From the NCBI GenBank assembly GCA_037157565.1, contig JAZHRO010000003.1:43599001-43663000 (forward strand): 64,000 nucleotides of DNA, given 5' to 3'. The stretch's first letter is position 1. The number at the start of each line of letters is the position of its first letter. Source of the DNA: Thalassia testudinum (lineage: Eukaryota > Streptophyta > Magnoliopsida > Alismatales > Hydrocharitaceae). Position numbers and translations under genes: made by a program. Below, one piece after another: positions 1-11,155 of this stretch. The notes beneath the pieces were generated by a model, which saw only the letters and a program-made list of their open reading frames with translations, was not told the DNA's origin and did no database searches.

Positions 1-257
1 GGAAATAGAAGAGGCAATCCAACGCAGCATCAGCAATTTATATAGCCACTAAACAGTAGCAGACAAAAAATGGAAACATAAGCTACATTAGTCTTGTAAG
101 TATGGTTCTTACTCCATCTTGACAGAACATCAAGTGCCGGAAAACAGAATAGAATGCCTTTTTTGGGGAGGAAGGAGAATGCTTTCTTATCAAAACCTTG
201 TCTCACTTATATAAAGTGGCTACTGGAAATATTACATAAGTCTCAAAAAATTACAAA
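1..257 (-). mobile_element. Left flank: old minus-strand copia LTR relic (Q)
   Basis: No coding region is visible. The last part of this stretch (from about 200) and the sequence just right of element 1 (2462-2501) together read like one LTR of a minus-strand copia. The left part has a TATATAAAG box. The right part ends in CA at 2501 and is followed by a pyrimidine tract that is the complement of a polypurine tract. Element 1 therefore appears to have landed inside this LTR. The far edge of the LTR is not visible, and the first 130 bases hold nothing I recognise. Confidence 0.45.
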
Positions 258-262
258 AGGAC

Positions 263-693
263 AGTTAGGAATGAAGGAGGCCACCTGGTAGTTCACATGG
301 CAGTCAATAAAGGCCTAGTAGGGGCCGGCGTCTAGAAGGTCCTAAGGACCAAGTTTGGGTCTTGTTTAAAAGAGAGCATTCCTTTGTATTTTCATCTAGG
401 CAATATCAATATTTCCTATTCTAAAAGCTCCTCTCCTCTCTTATCTTCTTCAACATCACGACCACCGGCCACCAAAGGCAGCTGGCCCTTTCTGTCGGCC
501 ACCAGGACTGCTGGTCACCAGCAGCCGGCCTCCTCCTTCCTGCCGGTCCCCACAGTAGGCCCTAAGGAGGCCATCTGCCCCCTCTAACAGCCACCAGCTG
601 TTCTCCCTAATCCCACACGTTGACAGCCCCCATTGGGACTGTTTTTCCACGCACAAGGAGCCACCATGCTCTAGATTGCGCCAAACTTTTACA
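263..693 (+). repeat. 5' LTR of element 1, promoter-deleted
   Basis: It aligns with the 3' LTR (1879-2456) over its whole length except for one gap of roughly 147 bp after about position 370. The missing block holds the only clear TATA box of the partner LTR. The LTR ends in CA directly before the primer-binding site at 694. This copy has probably lost its own promoter, so element 1 is unlikely to be transcribed from here. Short plus-strand reading frames across it are chance frames. Confidence 0.85.
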
Positions 694-705
694 TGGTATT
701 AGAGC
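694..705 (+). promoter_or_regulatory. Primer-binding site of element 1
   Basis: TGGTATTAGAGC is a one-base variant of TGGTATCAGAGC, the sequence complementary to the 3' end of plant initiator tRNA-Met and the usual primer site of Ty1/copia elements. It directly follows the LTR's terminal CA. Confidence 0.85.
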
Positions 706-819
706 CACCGTTCTAGGCTCGTTGTGCATGTGGGTTTTAGACCACATGTTGGTGGTTCTTGCCCCCGGAGAAAATCTTCAACAAAATCTGGCGCCTTACT
801 CGGAGGAGGACTAGAGAAG

Positions 820-1857
820 ATGACAGAAGCATCGGTGACGGTCAACGACACCATGCTTGGTCTGGGAGAAAGCAAGGTGGTTGTCTCCAGGACAACCATC
901 AAGCTTAACGGCACATCCAACTATGTCTTGTGGACTTGTGTCTTCAAGATATTTGTTGGAGGCAAGGAGAAATTTAGCATTCTCCTTGAGGAGCCTCCAG
1001 AGATGAAGGATGACAAGAAGAAGCTCAAAAAGGAGAATTATGTAGTCATGAACTGGCTCATGAACTCAATGGATCCGTCCATCTCCTCGAGCATGCTCTA
1101 CAAAAAAAGCACATACGAGATTTGGACGACCCTCGAGAAAAGGTATGCCCGAACCTCAAGCAACGCGTGCATTATTGACCTCTACACTCGCATATGGACA
1201 GCTGGTTAAGGAGATCTTTCATTGACTAAATATTACGAGAAGATGGAAGCGTCATTCGAGGACTTGGACATTTACGAGCCGTTGTGTTGCGACAAGCAAG
1301 GGGAGTCACGGGCGGTTTGGCAATCCATCAAGTTTTTATCAGGGTTGCATCCCCGTTATCGAGCCGCCAACGATCAAATCCTTGCTTCCAACAAGGAGAT
1401 GGATCTTGAGACCATCTTTTTCCATCTCATCAAGATGGAGATCGTTGAGGACGAAGATATGCTAAAAAGTGAGAACTCTGCAATTGCTATTCCAGAAGAA
1501 AGTGTGAGGCGTGGACGAGGACCTGGCCACGTCTACCCTAAGTGACAACACTGTGGACACAATAATCATCCACAAGACAAGTGTTGGGAGAAGTTCGGGA
1601 GTCACCACATGAGGTTACTAGCACCTCGTGTGTGGACTCCCCAACTCATGAAGATTTGGAGAAGCTACGGACTCTACTTCGAAAAGACAAGTCAACGGCG
1701 ACCATCGCGATGACTATTAAGGTTGCCATAGAAGCAACAACTTTAGAAGTCGCAAGATGCTTCACTGTTGACTCATCAAAGGAGAATACAGCTCTCGAGG
1801 AAGATGAATGGTGGGGCATCTGGCCTCACAAGTGGAAGAGCAAGTTGTCGACCTCCT
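820..1857 (+). pseudogene. Copia gag polyprotein of element 1, three lesions
   Basis: This is the nucleocapsid polyprotein of a Ty1/copia element. The ATG at 820 opens the frame; an upstream start at 724 lies in the leader. The N-terminal part shows the UBN2-type signature: KLNGTSNYVLWT, then KENYVVMNWLMNSMDP and YKKSTYEIWTTLEKRYA. A long helical stretch follows, and then the zinc knuckle (residues around 242-255), CX2CX4HX4C, reading xQHCGHNNHPQDKC. Its first Cys codon is TGA (1543-1545). A second in-frame stop (TAA) lies at 1207-1209, and a one-base frameshift near 1590 moves the tail to another frame, ending EDEWWGIWPHKW...STS and a stop at 1857. Otherwise the protein is well kept. No pol domains follow. 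Confidence 0.85.
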
Positions 1858-1869
1858 AACTATTGACTT

Positions 1870-1878
1870 GAGGGGGAG
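1870..1878 (+). promoter_or_regulatory. Polypurine tract of element 1
   Basis: GAGGGGGAG directly before the 3' LTR start (TGCTAGGAATGG). It primes plus-strand DNA synthesis. It lies about 12 bases after the gag stop, which shows that no pol region was ever between them in this copy. Confidence 0.85.
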
Positions 1879-2456
1879 TGCTAGGAATGGAGGCCACGTG
1901 GTAGCTAGTAGGCCATGTGGTAATCCATGTGGTAGTCAATAAAGGCCCAGCAGGGGTCGATGTCTAGAAGATACTAAGGACCAAGGGGTCTTGTTTATAT
2001 GTTAAGTTTCCTATTTTTAGTAAATATGTTTTAGGAAAATAGTTTGGGATTTGGTTTGTTTTAGAGATAAGATCTTTCTTATTTTAGAGATGTGATTTGT
2101 TTCCAAATTGTTGGGATATGTTCTCTCTATAAAAAGGAGCCTTCTCTTGTATTTTCATTTGAGTAATATCAATATTTTCTATTCCAAAAGCTCTTCTCCT
2201 CTCTTCTCTTCTCTTCAACATCACCACCACCTACCACCAAAGGCAGCCGACCCTCTCTGCCGACCACCAGGACTGTTGGTCACCATCAGTCAGGCTCCTT
2301 CCTGTCGGTCCCCACAGCAGGCCCTAAGGAGGCCATTTGCCCCCTCTAACAACCACCAGCTATTCTCCCTGATCCCACACATGGACAACCCCCTATTAGG
2401 ACTGTTTTTTCACGCACAAGAAGCCTCCACACTTTAGATTGCACCAAACTTTGACA
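1879..2456 (+). repeat. 3' LTR of element 1
   Basis: 578 bp, starting TG and ending CA. It carries a TATA box (TATAAAAA, about 2128-2135) followed by pyrimidine-rich sequence, as expected for the U3/R part of a copia LTR. The target duplication AGGAC follows at 2457. The layout resembles element H's LTRs (35293-35770 and 37749-38180), so the two may be distant relatives. Confidence 0.85.
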
Positions 2457-2461
2457 AGGAC

Positions 2462-2680
2462 AAAACAAATAAAATAACTTCCTAAAGCAACTTATTCTAA
2501 CATTCCCATTCAAGCTAGAGCATATATATTTCAAGCATTCTCTACTTGTTGCATAACTTGGAGTGAGAACTTCGTCGAAAAGGCTTAGAAAAACCTAATG
2601 TTGTCAAAGGCAAAAAGTGCCAAAAGGCAATATGGGCCCAAAGGACCTGAGGCACCAGGCTCTTGCCTGAGATAAACAAG
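2462..2680 (-). mobile_element. Fragment of minus-strand copia 3' end (Q, continued)
   Basis: After an LTR tail ending AACA (2501) comes the complement of a polypurine tract and the AAGC-AGAGCATAT region. That region is typical just inside the 3' end of minus-strand copias here: compare 30323, 28248 and 39080. Only about 80 bases can be matched, after which homology fades. No frame is open. Confidence 0.45.
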
Positions 2681-2689
2681 GCTCTAAAT

Positions 2690-2954
2690 GATTCATAATA
2701 CATGGATATATACACACATACATATACTTGTATGCATATACATAGTAACACAAATAGGATATGCTATGCATACGTATATACTACATAAATACTTAGGCAA
2801 ACACGTATAAATACACATGCATGCACACATGCTTACAAGTGTATGTGTATATAAACAATTGGAAATGTATGTATATATACATGCACATAGACATGAGAAA
2901 CTTATGTTCAAATGCCACATTTATGTATGTATGTATGTGTATATATATAACATG
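2690..2954. repeat. AT-rich ATAC/ATGT low-complexity tract
   Basis: Dense alternation of ATAC, ACAT, TATG and GTAT words, ending in a short (ATGT)n/(TA)n run near 2925-2950. It directly abuts the left LTR of element 2. The apparent minus-strand peptides here, rich in Cys, Ile, Tyr and Met, are by-products of the repeat. Confidence 0.7.
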
Positions 2955-3609
2955 TGTTAGAGTATTAGGATTAGTTAGTAAAGAGTCCTTTTTTTTTTAA
3001 AGGTAAAGAGTCCTATTTTGTTTAGGTTTAGCCTATTTAATTAGGTTTGAGAGTCCTAGTTCTTCTCTTATTCCTGTTTGTCTTTAATGTATTTTTTTAT
3101 AACTCCATTCACTATATAAAGGGGGTTAAGGTTCCTAATTTGAATAAGATTCTATATTTTCTCCAACATGATATCAAAGTAGAACTCTTAATTCTTGTGA
3201 AACCCTGCCACCCCTCCTATGCACCAACTCTCTTCGCGCACTCCACCCTTATCTTGTGCACACTACGTGCAATTGCTTGTACCACACACACAACACACAC
3301 TACCTTGTCCAATCGCATGTCAAGCACACACTTCTCTTTCCCTGTCACACGCGCATAGCACATGGCTCCTACATGCACCGCATGCACAACTCAGCGTGTG
3401 CCCTGCTGCCTGCATGCTATATGCCTGCCTTATGTTCCATCGAGATGCACTGCTGCCCTCCGTCGCATGCACACAAGCATGTGGCGCCAACTTTTGTTGC
3501 ACACAACTAGTGCGTAATCATGGACCTACCTCCCTAACGCACACCAATTGCGTAACTCCCGCACGTGACCCCTATTTGCTACATCTAATTACCTGATTTG
3601 CCTTTGAAC

Positions 3610-4640
3610 ATGATGATGCCAAGATCATTGTCTACTACTCCTATGGATACCAAGATTTTGGCATCCACTTCTATTGTCATGGTTCAGGACACCTCCATCA
3701 AACTTAATGGTGCTCAGAACCATATTCTCTAGTCTAGGCATTCAAGATCTTCATTGGATGCTAGAAGAAGCTATACATTCTGAGTAAGGAGGAACTTAAT
3801 ACCAACGACAAGGACTATGACAAGTGAAAGTCAAAAATCATATGGTCATGAATTGGCTTATGAACAACCTAGAGTTGATTGCGGCGAATATGCTATACAA
3901 GAAGAATGCCAAGGACATTTAGGACAACCTAGCCGAGAATATTCCTAAAAGTCCAACAACTCCATGCCAATATTTATCGACGAACTTGATCTACAAACTA
4001 AGGAGATCTATTGTTGGTTGACTACTACACAACAATGGAGTCTCTATAAGAGGAATTTGTTGTCTTCCAACCCTTTTGTTGTGATGAACAGACTACTCTG
4101 AGGGCGAAGTGGTAGATATATTGGTTCCACGATGGCATAGGACCAACTCTTGTCATTTGATGCTATATTAGAGACAATTTATAATCGTCATTAGAAAATT
4201 GATGTAGATGCTTCACCTAATGTTATTCCTGCTACTATTTCTAAACCTCTACCCTCGTTACCTTTGGAGGGAGAGGTGGACGTTTTGACAGTTGCAGACG
4301 AGACCATGGTCGTACCACTCTCCCTACACACACTACAAGCGAACAAACCATCCTTATAGGAAGTGCTAGAAGTTTGGTAAGCCTATGTAGACCAATCAAA
4401 TGTCTCCTGAGATTCCACGGCTAAGACTTCTCCAAAACAATCTTCTATGCAAGTTACTGCTACGAAGTTGGAACGTCTAGCTCTATTAAGGAGCAAGCCA
4501 TCCTTCTCCATTACTGCTATTGCTACAAAAGTAGCAGCTATCCCTACCTTTATTGTTTCTACTGCTTAAGTCATCGAAGCTTCTAATTAGCCTACTAGGT
4601 CTACAATTGAAGTCGATGACTAGTGGGGGATTTAAGCGAG
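3610..4640 (+). pseudogene. Degenerate copia gag in element 2
   Basis: Starts MMMPRSLSTTPMDTK and soon gives TSIKLNGAQNHIL, the same motif as TTIKLNGTSNYVLW of element 1. MNWLMNNLE and a region matching the gag middle follow. Many stops and shifts break it. The tail reads EVDD-stop-WGI, the counterpart of EDEWWGIW at the end of element 1's gag, so the original gag ended there. No protease motif follows. Confidence 0.65.
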
Positions 4641-4979
4641 GCTCTCATCTTCCAATTTTGCTTACCTACTGTTACTGCCTACCTGAGCTTGCCTCTCACT
4701 ACAACTACTGTTGCTACTTAGGATTGTCTCTTACTCGACTACTGTTGCTGTTTGAGATCATTTACCGCTCTAATGCTACTATTTTCTACTTGGGATCATC
4801 TCCTATTCTACTACTACTATTTTCTGCTTGAGATCGTCTCCTACTGTCTTCCTATCTACTCCTTCAATCTGTTGCTTGCCTGCTCTTGCCAGAAGATGTC
4901 TTCATTGGGGAGGAGACAAATTTTGTCTACTATAACAAGTTGAGTATAATTGTTATCCACACTTCAAATTGAGGGGGAC
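4641..4979 (+). repeat. Post-gag repeat block and polypurine tract of element 2
   Basis: A non-coding stretch with about four degenerate units, each near TTGRGATCRTCTCCTACT, separated by CTACTACTGTTGCT-like spacers and spaced roughly 50 bases apart. The same block, in shorter form, lies at the same place in element 3 (8820-9014) and element I (42121-42246). It ends in the polypurine tract at 4971-4979. Confidence 0.6.
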
Positions 4980-5182
4980 TATTAGAATATTAAGGTTAGT
5001 AAAGAGTCCTATTTTATTTACGTTTAGTTTATGTAATTAAGTTTGAGAGTTATAGTTCTTTTCCTATTCCTATAGGTTAGTTTCTTATTCCTAATGGGTT
5101 TCTTACGTAATTTTTCTAATCCTACTCAATATATAAAAGGGGCTAGGCTCATGGTTTGAATAAGACTCTATTTTCTCCAATA

Positions 5183-7029
5183 GTATGCATATTCTTTTTT
5201 GGAGAGATTATATAGTTTTGTACATTTACACATGCACAGATATGTGTGTTTCTAATCACAAAGAGCACTCAATAATTAGTAAAAGTAATAAAAAAATCCT
5301 AAGAGCAATTTACAAGACAAAAAGCTGCATACTTAAGCTAGCAAAATAAGGGAAGAAGATTGAAGAAGCGAGCCACCATTCAAGTTAGCTGCATAGACCA
5401 TATACATGGCCACATATGCCTATGTAGCTAGGTCATCAAAGCGAGTAACTTTAGGCTATGCCACATAAAGGTAGCGCCACATAGGGAATCTTAGTAGGGC
5501 ATACTATACCCATGATTTTGAGATAGAGATTAGGTAAGTGTTTTATTTCGTTTGTCTTTTGGATTTTTTTTTATTTTTATGTTTGGTTTTATCTTGAAAA
5601 AAATGGTCAACTCATTGGATTTCATAGTCGTTCAAATTTTTTTGAGTGCTTGTCAAGATATTTCTTATTTATTTATTCAAATATCTCGTATTGTTACTTT
5701 TTACTATTAGGTTAATTTATATTGTTGTATATAGTATTTACAATTTTTATGTTAATTTTCCTAATGTATGTCCTATAAGTCCAACCACATATTTAAGCAT
5801 TACTTTCATATTGTTGATTGGTCAATTTCTTAATAAACTAGGGTAGAGAAGTAGTTGAATCTCATCTATCAAATGTTGAGTTGATGGCATGTCCTCTTTA
5901 TGTATTTGATAAAGTATTGAGCTGTAAGCATGGCATCTTCATTTGTTATGCTTAGACATTACTTGGAAAGTATATATAGAACATCTAGTGCACCACAATA
6001 ATAATAGTTGTTCTTGTTAATCATCCTAGTGTATGTTTATAATTTTGATTTTTTTTTTAATGTTTGGGACATATAACACAAATTTTATCAAATTACAGAA
6101 ATACTTAATAATCATTTTATCTTTTAAATAAAAATGAAAAATACAAAACACACTCACATGCTCACTCACATAGCACATATGTCCTATGCAATAACCTTTA
6201 AGACTTAATACTATATACCAACTTTCTGAACCTCGAAGAGAGCTTGTCAATCCTTAAGAAGGCAAGATCTCTCATTGTTTATGGGAGAACCAGCTATGGT
6301 CGTATCCTTGAATGCCATTAGGAGGTATGGATCCAGCTAGGGTACACAAAAGTGCTAGCACCATTGTCGATATGCCAAGTTGGAAGAGTTTGATTCTCGA
6401 ATTTGGAATCAGAATGCCGTTACATGTCTCAATTGTTTTTATGTAGTCAATTGAGCTAGCCATTTTGTGTCAAATAAAAGCTTTTTGTAGGTTAGAGTGA
6501 AACTCCTTCAGTTATGTTATTGTGGTCAATGGATCCTTCTCACTTGCGGTGTACATGGTATGCAAGATTGATAGGTTTTGTGTGATCAATATGTATGAAC
6601 CTTGTGCTGAAGCTGACACAGAGGCTTTCTAGATGGATCTTGCTCAAGAAGCCATGGAGGGTAACCGAATGTATGGTGGACATTTCTCATGATTGCCTCA
6701 ATGATCTTGGTGGGAGAGATAAAGGAGTAGAGGATTCCATAAATTGTCTTTGGTGCTAATATGATGCAGGCAGAGGTACTGAACTGCCTCTTTTCTTGGC
6801 AAATTTCTGATGAGGGTGGCCCAACATCCAAGCTTGAATTTTCAACTCCATTTCCTTAATTGGGAAGTTTCCACTAGTTCTTGTGACAACCCCTCACAGA
6901 CTGTTTTCAAATCATACTCCTCTAATGTGGGGATTCTACTAAAAATGTTTGGTTTGGGATGCACTTCAGGTTTGAATACTTTGGCTATTGGAGGATCGCT
7001 TCAGAGGGAAGGTCGAGGCTTAATGGTAG
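5183..7029. other. No recognisable gene
   Basis: AT-rich sequence with short open frames on both strands, none with a family signature. The minus-strand frames 6272-6463 and 6586-6831 are unrelated to the copia and LINE frames nearby and look like chance. The right end, from about 6500, may be a decayed 5' part (endonuclease region) of the LINE that is recognisable from 7030, but I could not match its motifs. Confidence 0.4.
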
Positions 7030-7628
7030 GATTGTGGTCCATTTAGACAGCAGTCATTTACTAGAAGAATCTTCTTCCTTAGAGACAAACAGAGAGACTT
7101 CAGGAAGGAGTTGAGGGCTGACAAAGGTAGAGTCAAGGAAGAGATCTGTGCCAGGATCTCAAGGCTGGACCATGAAGAGGATGATAATGAACTCACTACA
7201 AATGAAGGCAAGGAGAGAGTCACTTTGAGGATAAAGATCTAGAATGACGACCAGATGGACAAGGTGGCTTGGAGATCTCGATAGATTTGGCTTAAGGAGG
7301 GTGGCAAGAACAAATTTTTCCATGCATATGCGAATCGCAAAAGATATAACTTGATTGAATTTGTAAGAGAAGGATAGGAGGTCAAGAGTGGATGATAGAA
7401 GGTTGGAAAGGCTTTCATCGATTTTTATCTTCATCTCTTCTGTATGATGAAGATAAAGTTTGGCAACGATGGGGTTACCATCCCAAGGGCATCGACCTTG
7501 AGGAGGCAGCACAACTTGTCTCCCCGTTTACAGAAAGGAGGTCTGGAGTGCCTAATGTACACTCAAACATCTAGTCTAGATAGTGTCCCAATGTTCATCA
7601 AGGAATTTGCTCTCTTATCAAAGGGGAC
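7030..7628 (+). pseudogene. L1-type LINE ORF2 relic, segment 1 (pre-RT)
   Basis: Frame pieces read as the linker and front of the reverse transcriptase in a plant L1 LINE: ERVTLRIK, then DKVAWRSR-stop-IWLKEGGKNKFFHAYANRKRYNLIEF, the counterpart of the usual KWLKEGDxNTKFFHxxAxxRR motif. PFTER follows further on. Several stops and shifts are present. The segment breaks off at 7628, where element 3 is inserted, and resumes at about 9216 (joining ...LIKGD to IIAIFDALVKN). Confidence 0.75.
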
Positions 7629-9215
7629 TATTAGAGTTTGAGGAGGTTGTTAGAGTCTTTAGGATTAGGATTAGAATTAAGTCTATTTTTAGTTAGTTTA
7701 AGAGTCGTAGTTACTTTTATGTTCCTATGAGTAAATCTTATAGTCCTATTGGTACATTTATGTAATTCTTCTAACACTACTCTATAAGAGAGATTAGGGT
7801 TCTCGTTTTGAATAAGAGGCATTATTTTCTCCAACATGATATCAGAACACGACTCCTCTTCCCTCGATCGTCGTGATTGAGGATTCTTGTTGCTTGCATC
7901 TTTGATCTTTGTGCAAGGGAGATCAACTCCACTAGCACCATACGACATTGACCTCATCGCGGTGCATAACTTTGCACACATTGCCACTGCACCATCCTCT
8001 CCCTGCTGCATGCACAAGTGTGTGGATGCACTGCCTGCTATGCACGTGCCACCACGTGCATGCCTGTCTATTAAGTGTGCGCCACTTACTATGCACATGC
8101 CACCACATGTGTGCCTATCTATTGTGTGTGCACGCTACCACGCACATGCGCAGCATGTTGCATGCAACTACTATGCTGCCACCTCTGCTGTGCGCATAGC
8201 ATGTAGCTAAGCTACTAATGGTGCTATTGCTACTGTTGTTGCTATTGTTCTCGCTACTACTGATGTTGCTGATGCTGTTGATGTTGCTGCTGCTACCGAT
8301 GATCCTCGCAGCCCAACGACACCATCGGTCGCTGTTCCGACACGAACAAAGCTTCGGTGACCCTAGCAACTACTCTGACACGTTCCTACTACGGAGTTGC
8401 AAACTTTGTTTGCTTGGTTTGACAACTTGGGATCTAGGTGGCTTGCTGTTATGGTTTTGAACCACCTAGATGTTGCTGTCGTGATTCCAACCCCCGGCCA
8501 GACGAGAGTTAGGCCTTGATTGAAGGTCCCAACCTTCACTGTTGTTGCTACTATTAACTTGGATCAATCTTGATCCAGAACTGCTCCTGAGACTGTGATC
8601 TGCCCCTATTCAGCCTCCCTGATTCAGTTTCCCTGATCAGATCTTGATTGAAGAACTTCGATTCTGTGTGCTTCGTGGATGCTTACTGTGTGCACTGCTG
8701 CATACCTTTTGGAAGGCACCTGACTACTCTTGCCTACTGCTGCATGCATTGTGCATGCTCCTGTGCGTGCGATCGCGCATCTTTGAAGTCTGCTTGACTG
8801 CCTCTATTCCTGTTCCAGTGGAGGATTTGAGTGAGGACTCTCATCTCCTGCTACTGCTTGATTTCTACCACTACCTGGTGTTACTGCTTGGGATTGTCTC
8901 CTACAGCTTGCCTGCTCCTCCAGTCAAAAGATGTCCTGCGGAAGGGGGAGTCTTATTTTGTCCGTTGTAGCAAGTTGACCTCGATTATCATCTACGCTCC
9001 AATTTGAAGGGAAGTATTAGAGTGTTAGAAAGTTGTTAGTCATTAGGATTAGGATTGAGTTTATTTTTAGGAAGCTTAAGAGTCTTGTTAGTTTTATATT
9101 CCTGCCCATAAGTCTTATAGTCATGTTGGATCTTTTATGTAATTTTTCTAACTTTACTCTCTATATAAGAGAGATCAGGTTCTGTTTTGACTCTTGAGTA
9201 AAGGGCATTATAACA
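7629..9215 (+). mobile_element. Element 3: short non-autonomous LTR element (TRGAG-b, gag deleted)
   Basis: The LTRs (7629-7836 and 9015 to about 9215) match those of elements 2 and I. The primer-binding-site variant TGATATCAGAAC is at 7837, and a purine tract (GAAGGGAAG) is at 9006-9014. The internal 1.2 kb holds only leader sequence rich in CATGTG/CACGTG words, an imperfect GCT/GAT triplet run (8218-8310) and the post-gag block. Gag itself is missing. The element is inserted in the LINE. The right junction has lost about a dozen LTR bases, so no target duplication can be read. Confidence 0.75.
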
Positions 9216-11155
9216 TTATTGCTATCTTTGATGCCCTAGTCAAGAATGAAGATTTTTTTAAGCTAAATTGATCCTTCCTGTTTTCTGTTGGCTAAGGGTG
9301 GTCAGCTAAAACCATAGAGGATTTCAGAGTTATTGCACTTTCAAAGTCCACTTATTTATTGATAGCCAAAATACCTACCATGCAATTGGCAGCAATCCTC
9401 CATGGCCTCATTAACTCAATGCAGTTCACTTTCACTAGGGGAAGATCAATAATGGAGAATTATCTTGTGGCTTCCAAGATACTTTCTGGAAAATAGATGG
9501 AAGATAAACACTATTTTGGGGAGTTGACTTGTCTAAGGCCTATGCCAATCTTAACTAGAAGTTCCTTTGCTCTTCACTTCAATTAAAGAGTTTTCCTTCA
9601 CAATGGATTTGGTTGATGAGGCCTCAATTTTTGTTATAGTCGATGGTCACCTGGAAAGTGGTTGGCTGCAGCCAAAGAGAGGTGTCAAATAGGGATGGCC
9701 TATAGCACGCTTGTTTTTCATGTTGACAGTTGAGTTCTTGGAAGATGCCTGCAAGTTTTTGTTTTTGGCTAATGAGATCAAAGGTCTTGGGGCAGAAAAA
9801 AGAGGAACAATGACCATCCTTCAATAAATAGATGACACTATACTATTTGTGGAGGGACTTTCTTTGAAGGCACACAACGTCACGACACTATTGTAGATAT
9901 TCGGCGAGGTTTTGTGCTTGAAAATAAACTTGGGAAAATCTAGCCTTTTCCCTTTGGCTTGACTTCAGAAAAGGCTGCAAATTGTGTTGTGGTTTTAGGG
10001 GTCCAAAAGCTAAACGATATGTTCAAATAACTTGAACTTCCGCTTAGGATGTGCAATATTACCTTTAAATATTGGTTTGTAATTTTAAAAAGGATCTAGA
10101 ACCATTAGGAGGGTTTGTTGGCTCATTCGCTCTACAGGGGAGGGAGATTGTCTTATTGTCCTTTGTTTACGACCTTTTTTTATTTGATGTGTCAAGGCAT
10201 GTTTTGGAGAGGATTGATTCAATCAAGACGAAATTCCTTTGGGCACATTCTCAAAGATTATTTTGTGCCTCTGGTGGCCTAGAACTAGGTGTACATACCC
10301 AAAAAAGATGGGCATAGGTGTTATTAATCCAAGTGAAATGGATAATGCACTGCTTACTAAGTGGATCCATTACATTGTCAACCCTCACAAGAATTTAATG
10401 CAATTTTTATGGCAACCCGAATGATTGGGAAGAAAGGATGGTTATCAAAGGTTCACCTTGCTTTTTGGAAGCTCTGAAGAAACCACTATTAATCAAGCGT
10501 AGCTCCACTATAGGGGTGCTCTTGGGGATGGGTAGAGATTTCGCTTTTGGTCATATCACTAGTGTTCTTTTGGAATCATCACTAACATTTATCCCTGGCT
10601 GACTGCCATCGCACTACAACCTTTGGCATTTGTGGTGGGTTTGCTTTATGGAAGGGTTGTGGGTGCTTGCCTTGCCTTACTCTTTGTTAGATGAAAGGGT
10701 GGAAGAATTAACCCTCGCCCTACAAGTCCTCTATGGCATCAACATCAGGGAAAGGATGGATGGATATGGAAGTATGGGCATTTTTTAACCAAGGAGATCT
10801 ATGTTTGCTTTATAGAAGCGTTACCACAGTTGACCCCCTGCTAAGGAACGACTGTAGGGTGATTTGGAAGGCCAAGGTGCCCCTCAAGGTCTTTTGTGGC
10901 TTCCAAAAAGAGGAAAAATTCACTTACATGTTTAGGTGTTGGTGGGCAACTAATGCAAGTAATGCCCGTGTTTCTATGCAACTACTCGAAAGGACATTAG
11001 CCACCTAATCTTCTCTTGCCCTTTTGCTTCTGGTTGTTGGCATAGCTATGGTGGTTGGTCATTAGACTACTCAGTACTGTTTGCACAAGGCATTCTAGGA
11101 GAGCACTTGTGACCATGCAAGTCCACTTAATGGTGAAGAGATTAGTAAAGCTTTT
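9216..11155 (+). pseudogene. L1-type LINE ORF2 relic, segment 2 (reverse transcriptase and C-terminus)
   Basis: In order: IEDFRVIALSKSTYLLIAKI, LHGLINSMQFTFTRGRSIMEN (RT fingers), ESGWLQPKRGVKQGWPIA, and a catalytic box reading IDDTILF in place of FADD (around 9827), with a stop just before it. Then come HVLERIDSIKTKFLWAHSQ and KKMGIGVINPSEMDNALLTKWI (RT connection, about 10200-10370), and WKAKVPLKVFCGF (zinc-binding RVT tail, about 10865). Frames shift several times, so it is dead. It is cut at 11155 by copia C, with CTTTT duplicated at 11151-11155 and 27684-27688. Confidence 0.85.

Larger units (their letters stand above)
258..2461 (+). mobile_element. Element 1: gag-only LTR retrotransposon (TR-GAG type)
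   Basis: This is a complete small LTR element: target duplication AGGAC (258-262 and 2457-2461), 5' LTR, copia-type primer-binding site, one gag reading frame, polypurine tract, 3' LTR. There is no protease, integrase, reverse transcriptase or RNase H, and no room for them, since gag stops about a dozen bases before the polypurine tract. This matches the published TR-GAG class of plant elements. Such an element must have used enzymes from another element to move. The left LTR starts AG instead of TG, probably a point mutation. The two LTRs differ by one large deletion and several substitutions, so the insertion is not recent. Confidence 0.9.
2955..5182 (+). mobile_element. Element 2: gag-only LTR element, LTR family TRGAG-b
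   Basis: The LTRs (2955-3168 and 4980-5182) both begin near TRTTAGARTATTA and end CTCCAAYA. The 5' LTR is followed by a primer-binding-site variant (TGATATCAAAG), and the 3' LTR is preceded by the polypurine tract GAGGGGGAC (4971-4979). Between them is a decayed gag relic (from an ATG at 3610) and about 370 bases of repeated non-coding DNA. There is no pol. Flanking pentamers ACATG and GTATG differ by two transitions and may be a worn target duplication. Elements 3 (7629) and I (40457) belong to the same family. Confidence 0.8.

Noticed and set aside
1543..1545. Programmed TGA recoding in gag
   Set aside because: The stop replaces a zinc-knuckle Cys, but two further lesions in the same frame make ordinary decay more likely. 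No recoding signal was seen.
3047..3596. Overlapping plus-strand frames after the left LTR of element 2
   Set aside because: They lie in the CA-rich leader between primer site and gag, overlap in all frames and have no domain.
2950..5187. Target duplication ACATG / GTATG for element 2
   Set aside because: Only 3 of 5 bases agree. Kept as a possibility in the element entry but not claimed.
6272..6831. Two minus-strand frames of 63 and 81 codons
   Set aside because: No recognisable motif, no splice or promoter context, and adjacent to the LINE relic on the other strand. Treated as chance.
7631..8369. Minus-strand frames with Asn/Ser runs and plus-strand Leu runs
   Set aside because: Translations of the leader and the GCT/GAT triplet stretch of element 3 on both strands.
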